A DNA stretch of 64,000 nt from assembly GCA_937981575.1 (NCBI GenBank), contig CALJNR010000073.1, positions 1 through 64,000 on the forward strand, read 5' to 3'. Shown here piece by piece: positions 55,301-63,447 of the stretch. Made by a program: the position numbers and the translations under genes. The notes under the pieces are model-generated. The model saw only the letters and a program-made list of their open reading frames with translations. It ran no database searches and was not told where the DNA came from. Position 1 is the stretch's first letter, and each line of letters begins with the position of its first letter. Source of the stretch: an uncultured Clostridia bacterium (GTDB taxonomy: Bacteria > Bacillota > Clostridia > Lachnospirales > Cellulosilyticaceae).

Positions 55301-57196
55301 CCAGTTCAATCTTCTGACAGTTTTAGGCTGGAAGATAACAGTCTTTCACCTAATACGATTTATTACTATTATGTACGTACGGTATGTGTTATTAAGGGTG
55401 AACTTGTGAGATCAGAGTGGATTATGGTGCCGGTAACGACGCAGCCTGTGGAAAAACCCATTAAATTACAGGTAGAAATACCTACGAAGTACCCATATAA
55501 CCCCAAAACGGAAACAGTTATCAGCTTTTTAGCGCCTATTCCACCAGGAGCAAATGTTCCGAATGATTATGAGTTTGAAATAGCTGTTCAAAGTGAAATG
55601 GAAGATAGTTATCGCCATGATTATGCTAAAACAGCTTTGACTTCAGTGGAGAATACCGCACTTATACCAGCAGGTTACAGGCATTTTGTCTATAAGATTT
55701 ATGATCTAAAACCAGGCAAGCGATATGACATTAAAGTAAGAATAGTAGATAAGACAGGGGAAAAACCAGTAAATGGAGATTATCCCCGCTCCTTATATTC
55801 AGATAAGGTTATTGCAAGAACAGAATTTGATCAGGATGACCAGGATAAAGATAATAAGTTTAATGAATATCTTAAGCGTTATGATGATGAGGTTGAGAAG
55901 CTAAGAAGAAAAGCCTTCTGGGAAGAAGAAGCCGAAAATAGATTTTCTACAATTTATAAGTATAGAGAATCTTATGTTAATGCTGAAATGGCAGTGCAAA
56001 ATATTTATGAACTGCAGACTCTAGAGGGTATGAATCGTGTGACCTATTACTTCCCAGCATCAATGCTGGATAAGGCTAGTGACTTAAACGTAGTTCTGCA
56101 GGCAGCGTTAGGCAATGAATCGATAAGCATTAGACCTTATACCCTAACATCCGGAAATGAAGCTATTAAAGAAGCCATTTATCAAAAAAATCAAAAGAAG
56201 ATTAAAGATTACTATATCAAACTTGATTTTCTCAAAATGTCTTCAATAGGAAGAATCAATGGTGAAGATGTTTTATCGCCGGAAATAAGTATAGATTTAG
56301 ACATTGTTTACTTAGACCAAGAGGATATACTTATTGAGGATAACATTATGATAGTGCTTAACAGCCTCATAGATCGGGAGCGAAAACGTATTATTACGCA
56401 GCTGGAAAAAGAACTTGCAAGAGGAACAATCAATGAGGATAAGCTGAAAGATATTATTGATAAGGCAGTAGCTAATATCAAAGATGACCACTTAAGAGAA
56501 GTAAAACGTATTTTAAAGAAAGAGCGCTATAAAGATGCTCTTGTAAAAGAGATAGAAAAGCCTATTCTTATTACAAGTATTTTGGATAGTTATGCAGTGA
56601 ACGGCTATTACTTAGAAGGGTACTGGAGTAGCGTAGAAGTTTTGCAGGCTAATGGAGGCTTCGGGATTGAAGCATATAAACTTGGTATTTATGCTTTCAC
56701 GGGCAAGATGGGAATAGGTAATGTTATCCCTGGAATGGCTGTGCATCAGAACATGATTTCAAAGTATAACCTTACAGACTTTTTCGCTCTAGATCCTTAT
56801 ATGATTAAGACAGGAACAACTAAAAAGCAGCTTTACGGAGCGGTTGCAAGAATATTAGGGGCGAAGAGAAATACCGATTATACCGAATACCTAAAAGCGA
56901 GAGGAATTAAAGGGATTACATCTATTGGAATGGATAAGGTTATCAGACAAGATGAGGCGGTTTATATTGTTATGCAGGCCTACGAAAAAATATATAACAG
57001 GCCTATTGGAACCATTCAAATAAAAAATAAACAGAGTGTAAAAAATATCGGAGCATTTCAGACTCAATACAGGCCATATGTTTATGCAGCAGTGGAGCTT
57101 AAGATTATTCAAAATCCAAATGCCAATGTCCTGCCAAGTAAACAGATATCTGTTGAAGAAACCATTAAGATGCTTTCTGGTATCGTACCTAAATAA
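52388..57196 (+). CDS. giant secreted surface protein 1, fibronectin-III-like with degenerate SLH-like C-terminus
   Basis: 1602 residues, SD GGGAGGG. Signal peptide at 1-25 (KRKLALFLSIMMIISLF, cleavage near IYAAP). Residues about 30-870 are beta-rich and Thr/Ser-rich, with no family I know. A fibronectin-III-like module begins near 880 (PPAPKSIWVDSQPNN, with TTAVLKWAKAEF), with another near 1030. Charged helical stretches are at about 1147-1187 and 1329-1391. The end (about 1475-1600) has three weak SLH-like units (TKKQLYGAVARILG, VIRQDEAVYIV, YRPYVYAAVELKIIQ). No LPxTG. Probably attached to the wall by the C-terminus. Followed by a second giant after 16 bases. Confidence 0.85.
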   Translation: MKRKLALFLSIMMIISLFQGINIYAAPPSSEFIQTHRFARTQEGLYERVGTGMEKKVMPDGTQESAFKWEMQQGEYELTYDMISSKNTTNKVRLGFEVLGEDVKVDISLRDALGAPQTVNYTQSIFPYSSSSTTTTGSNFTYTLGINPKLAERRELSLIADNTHIRMYMEGKTIHFWTSNIRKGYITDFTLAYGTESQTITVLNGLRDFEISPIHLVTTGAALASKDIIEVNDGLKPGSNPGVRVSFEKPKKVQGGQFQPISSNGETATLAIWGEQRPGVKDTTRINNERNLSFALSNGAVIKDTVKNPPVGENVGNAYDDGNTVTIYITKERPVGTGADTAVIWDSLDASMLIGGKLELTGGVFNTIKNTTFTPQNNGHTYLEYTVYRASEEQICIEIVPYNINGTVNYTLKERLGGTGSQGNFSNIITRTHTRTEENKNDIISIYIPKTKADVYYQIEVDIGTSSKLNSQQLRFMPGLSIAPPPITQILRANNVYVIPPDTTTGSTLMVPQAIGFDIEWSAPSSAELEAMLAKGDIYYELSLYDKKKESPYVTKVFRVYKDLSASANEQIKIAIYGGTPYNAEAAGQYNKTTGTFEVKRVVVQKAEETRWERLDLAPERFTNKQDYPVITENAIRVDLDYSIPGTYYLSMKGILDPDDGSQNIAVSKESSFMSLALDYAIEVLPTPSDITTVNQSVTSGSNYTISYDIQIENLDIRKYVRNMLEPAKIYLDDPTGTSPNLNKGIYEIFLYQKNASKQSYTQTDLENAMNTPENVVRMTDLKLGNKLDMSQYAEKLRKGEVLAVEYIANALEGRQQKENLLLENLDPNQVYYVKVRLRIDPLKGDALSPLSSRYSIFSSTYTFTTVTTPQPPKPEDKVPPAPKSIWVDSQPNNTTAVLKWAKAEFEQDEDTTKIYYELIRMADVGLKENEKGNKIPLSRLVADHAGSSGFYTSEPNIMTIRGSAAASELQPVQSSDSFRLEDNSLSPNTIYYYYVRTVCVIKGELVRSEWIMVPVTTQPVEKPIKLQVEIPTKYPYNPKTETVISFLAPIPPGANVPNDYEFEIAVQSEMEDSYRHDYAKTALTSVENTALIPAGYRHFVYKIYDLKPGKRYDIKVRIVDKTGEKPVNGDYPRSLYSDKVIARTEFDQDDQDKDNKFNEYLKRYDDEVEKLRRKAFWEEEAENRFSTIYKYRESYVNAEMAVQNIYELQTLEGMNRVTYYFPASMLDKASDLNVVLQAALGNESISIRPYTLTSGNEAIKEAIYQKNQKKIKDYYIKLDFLKMSSIGRINGEDVLSPEISIDLDIVYLDQEDILIEDNIMIVLNSLIDRERKRIITQLEKELARGTINEDKLKDIIDKAVANIKDDHLREVKRILKKERYKDALVKEIEKPILITSILDSYAVNGYYLEGYWSSVEVLQANGGFGIEAYKLGIYAFTGKMGIGNVIPGMAVHQNMISKYNLTDFFALDPYMIKTGTTKKQLYGAVARILGAKRNTDYTEYLKARGIKGITSIGMDKVIRQDEAVYIVMQAYEKIYNRPIGTIQIKNKQSVKNIGAFQTQYRPYVYAAVELKIIQNPNANVLPSKQISVEETIKMLSGIVPK

Positions 57197-57212
57197 AGAA
57201 GGAGGGAAGTAA

Positions 57213-60200
57213 ATGAGAAAACGAATAACAGCATGGCTTATACTAACAGTAATGATTGTAAATCTTATCCCTTCTGAACTCTTTGCAAACCCGCAAAAGC
57301 CTATTCCAATGGATGGTATTAAGGATATTGTTGTCCAAAACAGAGCCGTATCTACTTTGCCGGGGGCAGATATTATGCCTAAAGTAAGCGTACAATGGGA
57401 CCCAGCTCCAAACAATGATCCGTCAAGTCCGCCGAATCCTGACAGAGACCGTAATGTAGAAACCTATCGGTTTGAGCTAACAGATTCAACTGCGCTGAAT
57501 GCTAGAATCTATGGGGAGCGGAAAGCTTATACAGGGACTTTGCAGGATAACATTGAAGATCGTGTAAAGGATGTCAGATTTACAAATGGTAGGCTCTATA
57601 AACTAAGAATTTTGCCGGCCCACACTGAAGTGATAGGGACAGGGGATAACCAGCAGCAGGTGCTCGTTGAACCAATAACTAATGTTAACCAGCCAGAAGC
57701 CTATTTCTTAACAGATTTTAATACAAAAGCAAAAGATGTAGATGGCAAGCTGCAAGTTACATGGGAGTATATACCCGGTGGACAATATGAGGTTATCTAT
57801 GTTCCAGCCGATCGAAAAACGGTAGAGGAAATAGAAAATAGTGCAGACAGCAGCGGTAACAAAATCGCTTCATCTGTGGCCAGAGTGAGCTCGGACTACG
57901 CAAAGCTAGCTGAGAATCAGCTCATAGAAGATGGTGCGCGAAAAGTAAAATATACACTAACTGATGCAGACCCGGGGCAAGTCTATTCAGTTTACGTAAA
58001 ACTTGTGGGGCTTACGGCAGAAAATCCTTTCGGTATTCGTTTTGATCAAGTTAGACAAAACACTAAAAAGGACAGCCAAGGACCTAAGGTAGCTCAAGCT
58101 ACTACAAGCATCAACTTAAAAGTTTTCAATGTTGGAGCAAATGATGTAAGGCTGGAGTGGACTTTAGCGTCATGGCTCCGGCTTAATCCAAGACTTATTA
58201 GCGAAACTAGAATTAAGCAAAGGGTTGAGGGAGGAACATCTGAGGTAACGATAGGTACGATTCCAAATCAAGATAGTGTGGTTGAATACTACCAGTATAC
58301 AAGACCGACAAGAAATACTTATTTTCTTATAGAGTTTATTATAGAAGGACAAAAAGATCCGCTTCGAACTAAGGAAGTGCTTTATATTCCGAGTGAGGCT
58401 GTGGAAAGGCCTTTGCAGCCCCAAGTGCCAAAACCCTTTTCAGAAAGCCTGGATTTAAGTAAAATCAACATTTCAGAGTATAAAGTTGTTGGAGATGATA
58501 TGAATACCAACGATCCAAGACTCATACAAAATACATTCCATGCTAAAAAGTCTCCACAGCAAATCCAGCTTATATGGAATGCACCAAAGATTTTTAATGC
58601 CCAGAATCAGTTAACGACAGACTATAATCAGTACTACGATATTTTCGTTACAGAAGACAGAAAGCAGCTGGATGAGCTGGGACTTGTACCAATTGTAAGC
58701 AATGGTTTTTTAAATCAAAATCAAACCAATAAACTTATTTTTAAACAAGATAACAAAACTGTAGTTGGATTTAAGTGGTTGCTAGATCAATACACAACCA
58801 AAAATTATCAAACATCGGCTCTTATGCCTAATAAAACCTACTATATTAAAATTGTTGCTAAAAGAGAATATGGCAATGACTATATCAATTCTGAGCCGAC
58901 GGTAGTCACAATTACAATAGGAGAGGATGGAAATATCTTCGTTCCTCCGGTTCTTGCAAAGCCGCCACTCAAGCTTCATAAAACAACGACGGAGACGGCA
59001 ACCTTAAGATGGCTTACGACTTGGTATGAGCTATCTGTTAAAGATCAAAGTTTGAGAAATGCATATGATGCACTCCAAGAAGGAGAACTTGCAAAAAACT
59101 GGAACTCTGTTGTCTATACCGGAAGCAGCACCTCTCCTTATATTAGGTTCAAAAAAGCAGATCCAAGTTATCAGGAGCATATCTTAAAAACTTCTAATGA
59201 TTTGCTTCGGGTACAAGGAGCAGTAAATGGAGCAACAACTTATGGAGCGCTTTATATAGACAGAGAAGTGACTCTTGGCAATGATTCAAAATATGAGATC
59301 AAAGTGCTGGGGTATGATGAAGTAAATAGGCAGATAGATCTCTACAACCAAACTGCTCCGAAGCCAATTTCGATTGAAGAGTGGATTGTAGAAAAAGAAA
59401 GCGATACAACAAGCGGTTGGGAGAGTATTAATCCAAAAGCGCCGCAGACAGATTTGGAAGAAGACCGACTTCCATGGCTGGAATATACGCAAGAAGGGCT
59501 AAGGCCTAATACGCGCTATGTTATTTTAGTAAGAGCCTACAGGGTACTGGCAGATGGTACAAAGCTTCAGCAGACCTTCCCAAGTTATGTTATATGTACA
59601 ACTTTGACAGACTATGAAAGTCCAGAAGAAACCCCGAAAACGCCAGAACTTAATTTGGACACAAAAAATGATGTTTCAGCCACTGTATGGTGGACATATA
59701 GCAGCAGTTTTGATTATGAAATTGTGTACGGCAGATTAGATGATGTATCAAAAGCAACGAAGTGGGACTTTACCATTTCAGATGTTCCAGGAAATAATAA
59801 CTATGTATCCAATGGGGCAAAAGCCAGTGTGAAAATCACGGGTCTTATACCAGAGACGTCATACAATATATGGATTCGCGCCAAACAGAAAAAAGGAACT
59901 TTATCATCAGCTTGGAGTAATCCTGTAACCGTAAAAACAGATATTCTAGGGATTCCAGCGGCGCCTACTGGACTCGGCCCGGCAGCTTATCAAAGTATAT
60001 TAGAACTTGGTAAAGATTTTCCCGCAGTTACAAAAGATTATATTACTGTAGAATGGATTAAAAATGCTAATGATGTTACAGAAACCTCATCAGATGCAGA
60101 AAAACAATACAGCTATATAGTAGAATTTGCGGATAACCCTGAATTCTTAGATGCTGTTATTGTTAAGACGTCTGAAATAGCTGCACCAGGGGGGAAGGCA

Positions 60201-61508
60201 GAGGCTGATCAGTATGAAGTACTTGCAAAAAATATAGTTAAGTTTAATAATCTAATTTCTAACAGACCTTATTATGTGAAGGTAAAAACTGTCCTCACCT
60301 TTAAAGATAGGGAAGGGAATCGAGAAATAATTAAAGAGTCAGACTATACACAGTGGGTAAGAATTATCACTTTGAAATCTTCAGATGAATATGATGGAGG
60401 AGCAAACGAAAATATCGTTATTTATCCTGACGCTATTATCGAAAACTATTCAAAAGATATCTGGACAATAGAGATTGTAGATACAGCTAAAGTTATTTCA
60501 GATATTATGAAGAATAAAGCTTACTTCTATACAGTAAAAGCTGAGAAGTTTAATAATAAACAAGATGCTACAATCAGAAGGATTAAAATGCCAAAGACAG
60601 TGGTGGATGCGCTTATTAATCAAAGGATGGAAATAAGGGTTGTTACCAATATAGGGGTCTATGAGATTCCAGCTAAGGCTTTAGCTGTGTATACGAATAA
60701 ATATAGTGCAAAAGATATGATTCAACTAGACTTTACTAAAATTGTTGATTATAAAATTGCTAATATCCTGCGCCCCTATCCTGAGGCCTTCATTAAAGGC
60801 GAACAGCTTGATATTGTCATAAAAGGAAAAACAAATACCACGATTATCAAGAAGCTGGATGGGTTTCTTAGAGCAAAAATAAAACTTGATGCAGCTAAGG
60901 AGTACCTCTATAAGGATTTATTTGCCTATACCTACAATTTTGATAGAAATGCATGGATCAAAGAAAACTATTCAATCGATACGCTGATAGATACTTATGT
61001 GAGTTACTTAACGCCTGCTACAGGTATTTATGCAGTTTACCAAAAAACAAAAGGCAGTTCATCAACAGCCAGCTCGTTTGCTATGAATACTCTGACAAAT
61101 ACCTATGGTATATCAGGACTTGGAAGCTCATACCGTAGATTCGATCCTGTTTCACGTAATCAGTATGTTCATCTGCTTTTGGGAATAGCACAAAATAAAT
61201 CAGAAATTAACCTTGCATCGGCAATGCATGCTGATATTCTTTCAAAAGCCAAAGCGGCAGGCCTTTACACAGATACAAATGCAGGGGTTATTTCCGAGGA
61301 GCAAGCCCTTTTAGGGGTTGTGAAACTCTATGAACTTAAAAACGGGTTTAAAATTAAGCCTTCAAGTATTAAGTTTGCGAATGTAGGGGCTAAGTACCAA
61401 GAAGCGGCAGCGAAGGCTTATGCGATAGGGCTCATTGAGGACATTAATCCAAAACAGCCTGTTACTTATGAAGTGTTGTGTGATTGGATTCTGCAAGTTA
61501 CAGAGTAA
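57213..61508 (+). CDS. giant secreted surface protein 2, fibronectin-III-like with degenerate SLH-like C-terminus
   Basis: 1431 residues, SD AAGGAGGG 7 bases before ATG. Signal peptide about 1-25 (KRITAWLILTVMIVNLIPSELFA). Repeated fibronectin-III-like modules are clearest at about 820-910 (SATVWWTYSSSFDYEIVYG through TSYNIWIRAKQ) and 917-1030. A shared helix/beta region at 1060-1290 resembles the corresponding part of giant 1. The end (about 1310-1431) carries SLH-like units (SRNQYVHLLLG, VISEEQALLGVVKLYEL, YQEAAAKAYAIGLIED). No sortase signal. It looks like a paralogue of giant 1 in one operon. Partner or ligand unknown. Confidence 0.85.
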   Translation: MRKRITAWLILTVMIVNLIPSELFANPQKPIPMDGIKDIVVQNRAVSTLPGADIMPKVSVQWDPAPNNDPSSPPNPDRDRNVETYRFELTDSTALNARIYGERKAYTGTLQDNIEDRVKDVRFTNGRLYKLRILPAHTEVIGTGDNQQQVLVEPITNVNQPEAYFLTDFNTKAKDVDGKLQVTWEYIPGGQYEVIYVPADRKTVEEIENSADSSGNKIASSVARVSSDYAKLAENQLIEDGARKVKYTLTDADPGQVYSVYVKLVGLTAENPFGIRFDQVRQNTKKDSQGPKVAQATTSINLKVFNVGANDVRLEWTLASWLRLNPRLISETRIKQRVEGGTSEVTIGTIPNQDSVVEYYQYTRPTRNTYFLIEFIIEGQKDPLRTKEVLYIPSEAVERPLQPQVPKPFSESLDLSKINISEYKVVGDDMNTNDPRLIQNTFHAKKSPQQIQLIWNAPKIFNAQNQLTTDYNQYYDIFVTEDRKQLDELGLVPIVSNGFLNQNQTNKLIFKQDNKTVVGFKWLLDQYTTKNYQTSALMPNKTYYIKIVAKREYGNDYINSEPTVVTITIGEDGNIFVPPVLAKPPLKLHKTTTETATLRWLTTWYELSVKDQSLRNAYDALQEGELAKNWNSVVYTGSSTSPYIRFKKADPSYQEHILKTSNDLLRVQGAVNGATTYGALYIDREVTLGNDSKYEIKVLGYDEVNRQIDLYNQTAPKPISIEEWIVEKESDTTSGWESINPKAPQTDLEEDRLPWLEYTQEGLRPNTRYVILVRAYRVLADGTKLQQTFPSYVICTTLTDYESPEETPKTPELNLDTKNDVSATVWWTYSSSFDYEIVYGRLDDVSKATKWDFTISDVPGNNNYVSNGAKASVKITGLIPETSYNIWIRAKQKKGTLSSAWSNPVTVKTDILGIPAAPTGLGPAAYQSILELGKDFPAVTKDYITVEWIKNANDVTETSSDAEKQYSYIVEFADNPEFLDAVIVKTSEIAAPGGKAEADQYEVLAKNIVKFNNLISNRPYYVKVKTVLTFKDREGNREIIKESDYTQWVRIITLKSSDEYDGGANENIVIYPDAIIENYSKDIWTIEIVDTAKVISDIMKNKAYFYTVKAEKFNNKQDATIRRIKMPKTVVDALINQRMEIRVVTNIGVYEIPAKALAVYTNKYSAKDMIQLDFTKIVDYKIANILRPYPEAFIKGEQLDIVIKGKTNTTIIKKLDGFLRAKIKLDAAKEYLYKDLFAYTYNFDRNAWIKENYSIDTLIDTYVSYLTPATGIYAVYQKTKGSSSTASSFAMNTLTNTYGISGLGSSYRRFDPVSRNQYVHLLLGIAQNKSEINLASAMHADILSKAKAAGLYTDTNAGVISEEQALLGVVKLYELKNGFKIKPSSIKFANVGAKYQEAAAKAYAIGLIEDINPKQPVTYEVLCDWILQVTE

Positions 61509-61520
61509 GATGCGAAGTAT

Positions 61521-61548
61521 TTGATAAAACATTTAATAGGTGTATAAA
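61521..61548 (+). promoter_or_regulatory. candidate sigma-A promoter for ywmB
   Basis: -35 TTGATA (61521-61526), 16 bases, -10 TATAAA (61543-61548). Start near 61555, just before the hairpin at 61562. Confidence 0.45.
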
Positions 61549-61561
61549 TACTATAAAATAT

Positions 61562-61602
61562 CCCCATACTCTAACTACTATGAATAAGTAGAAAGTATGG
61601 GG
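61562..61602 (+). terminator. hairpin directly before ywmB: terminator of the giant operon or leader switch
   Basis: Outer stem CCCCATACT/AGTATGGGG (9 bp), inner CTACT/AGTAG, followed by TATTTTT and then the ywmB ATG at 61610. It looks like a terminator for the upstream operon. The GGGG in its 3' arm is also the only SD-like sequence for ywmB, so the hairpin could hide the ribosome site. Confidence 0.6.
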
Positions 61603-61609
61603 TATTTTT

Positions 61610-62404
61610 ATGAAAATAAGTAATAGAGTTATTATCTTAGTGACCTTAATTTTATCTGTAAGTTATATATTTGGAATTGATTATTATGATAAAAAAGAAA
61701 GTAAAGTGAAAAGCCTTTACCAAAAAGTAACTTTACCGGAAGTTACATATACGGATGTTTATATTGCATTTAATGGCATAAAAACTGGTGAAAAGCTAAA
61801 TGAGCGAGATTTGGCTGTTAAACAAAGCCAAAGTATTTATATGCTTTCCCATGATCACGAGTGTTCAAAGCTCTGCGCTCAGCTGCATCCCCAAGATACG
61901 AGTACAGAGTTCGTTCAGGAAGATGAGAGGCTAAGTCTTCAGATTAATAGAGCAAGTGAAATCGCTCGGTATACAGTATCTGTAAAGTCGCAAAAGGATA
62001 TCGGCTATAATACGTACTATAAGATAGAGATGCAAGGCATACAAGATCTCAATGAATTAGACAGCCTAAGAGGATATGCACAGAACCTTTTTAATAAGTG
62101 GAAAGTAAGACCAAAGGAAACGCTTTACTTTAAAGGAACTATTATGGGCAAGATAGATCCTTACCAAAAAAAGAATCATGCAGCTGGGTTATTAGGGAAG
62201 CTTAAGGCACGTCAAACAGGTTATTATGAGGATGATAGCAGCCACGAAACAGTTGCTTACTACGGTTACACAAAAACGATCAAAGACTATATTCTAGATG
62301 AGAACGGTGAGAAGACTAATGTCCAAATAAGTTTTTCTTATCATGAAGCTGAAGACTACACACAGATGATTATAGCATTCCCATTTTATAATGAGCCATT
62401 TTAA
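61610..62404 (+). CDS. ywmB: YwmB-like protein (TATA-box-binding-like DUF1779)
   Basis: 264 residues. N-terminal signal or anchor helix (RVIILVTLILSVSYIFGI), then a soluble part with IAFNGIKTGEKLNERD, an acidic loop and a repeated alpha/beta pattern typical of the YwmB fold. In B. subtilis ywmB lies upstream of murAA and spoIID; here spoIID follows directly and murAA is absent. Function of YwmB is not known to me. Assignment rests on fold-like pattern and position. Confidence 0.65.
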   Translation: MKISNRVIILVTLILSVSYIFGIDYYDKKESKVKSLYQKVTLPEVTYTDVYIAFNGIKTGEKLNERDLAVKQSQSIYMLSHDHECSKLCAQLHPQDTSTEFVQEDERLSLQINRASEIARYTVSVKSQKDIGYNTYYKIEMQGIQDLNELDSLRGYAQNLFNKWKVRPKETLYFKGTIMGKIDPYQKKNHAAGLLGKLKARQTGYYEDDSSHETVAYYGYTKTIKDYILDENGEKTNVQISFSYHEAEDYTQMIIAFPFYNEPF

Positions 62405-62405
62405 C

Positions 62406-62433
62406 TCATAAACTTGTCTCCCTTTCATATACT
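62406..62433 (+). promoter_or_regulatory. candidate sigma-E promoter for spoIID
   Basis: -10 CATATACT (62426-62433) matches CATACAnT at all but one defined position; -35 TCATAAA (62406-62412) is a weaker match, with a 13-base spacer. SpoIID is sigma-E controlled in Bacillus. Confidence 0.45.
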
Positions 62434-62469
62434 ATATTAGAGACAGAATAGTATGCGAGGGGGGACAAG

Positions 62470-63387
62470 ATGAAGGAGTTTATTAAGGCCATATGCTTCA
62501 TTGGGGGGTGCTTATTTTTTATACCCTTTCTTATTGTATATGGAGGGGGATATCAAAACGAAGAAATTCTGCAAAAGCTTGCAGCGCAAAATAGTGCAGC
62601 TCACCATAAAAGGGAAGAAAACAGTCTGATTGATGAAGAGAAAATTATCAGCATATTAGCAAAAGAAATACCCTATAACTTTGAATACGAGGCCATAAAG
62701 GCCCAAGCAGTAGTTATACGAACCTATATGACAAGGCGTGTACTCGGCATACAAAATAAGGGAGAACTCATTGGCTATGCAGAAGAGGAGATGAAAGAAT
62801 TATGGGGAGAAGACTTTGAGCATATTTATGCAACCTACAAAGAGGCTGTAAAGGATACAGAAAATCAAATTATACTTTATGACAGTGAACCTATTGAAGC
62901 CCTCTACCACAGAGCCAGCAGCGGCATGACCAGATCGGCGAAAGATGTTTATAATGTAGATGTTCATTATCTTCAGGGGGTTACAAGTGAAAAAGACAAG
63001 TTGACAAAACAGATAGAACTTAAGAAAAAAGATATGGTGTCTATGCTTATAGAAGTATACCCTGATTTGGTAGTTGATGAGGATAATCTTGAAAATCAAA
63101 TGCAAATTGTAGAGAAGGATCAGTCTGAATATATCAAAACCATTCAGATCGGAAATACCATTATAAGCGGAGAAGAATTTAGAAAGATTCTGGGGCTGCC
63201 GTCAAGCAATTTTAAGGTATTTAAGCAGTCGGACAGCCTAGTATTTGATGTAAGAGGAATTGGACACGGCGTGGGGCTTAGTCAAAATGGTGCCAATGAA
63301 CTTGCTAAAGAGGGCAAGAAATATGATGAAATAATCAGTCACTATTATACAGATGTAACTATTAAAAATAATCAGTATAAAAAATAA
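62470..63387 (+). CDS. spoIID: stage II sporulation protein D (lytic transglycosylase)
   Basis: 305 residues. One N-terminal membrane helix, then the SpoIID/LytB domain. The catalytic Glu is in EYEAIKAQAVVIRTY (E74 here, E88 in B. subtilis). YHRASSGMTRSAKDV corresponds to the conserved region and GHGVGLSQNGANELAKEGKKYDEIISHYYTD is the C-terminal signature. It cuts peptidoglycan glycan strands to start engulfment of the forespore, with SpoIIM and SpoIIP (not in this window). SD GAGGGGGG. It shows that this organism can sporulate, or did recently. Confidence 0.94.
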   Translation: MKEFIKAICFIGGCLFFIPFLIVYGGGYQNEEILQKLAAQNSAAHHKREENSLIDEEKIISILAKEIPYNFEYEAIKAQAVVIRTYMTRRVLGIQNKGELIGYAEEEMKELWGEDFEHIYATYKEAVKDTENQIILYDSEPIEALYHRASSGMTRSAKDVYNVDVHYLQGVTSEKDKLTKQIELKKKDMVSMLIEVYPDLVVDEDNLENQMQIVEKDQSEYIKTIQIGNTIISGEEFRKILGLPSSNFKVFKQSDSLVFDVRGIGHGVGLSQNGANELAKEGKKYDEIISHYYTDVTIKNNQYKK

Positions 63388-63395
63388 GTTCATGT

Positions 63396-63425
63396 GAATA
63401 TTATTAAAAAACTCTGGCGATAATT
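63396..63425 (+). promoter_or_regulatory. candidate sigma-F promoter for the SpoIIQ-like gene
   Basis: -35 GAATA (63396-63400), 15-base spacer, -10 GGCGATAATT (63416-63425), which fits the sigma-F -10 GGnrAnAnTw at every defined base; -35 has one mismatch to GywTA. In B. subtilis spoIIQ is sigma-F dependent. Confidence 0.55.
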
Positions 63426-63447
63426 TAGACGTCGGAGGTGTAATAAA

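Noticed and set aside
56891-57415. 174-codon minus-strand frame across the junction of the giant genes
   Set aside because: Shadow of two well-supported plus-strand genes; no SD and no recognisable motif.
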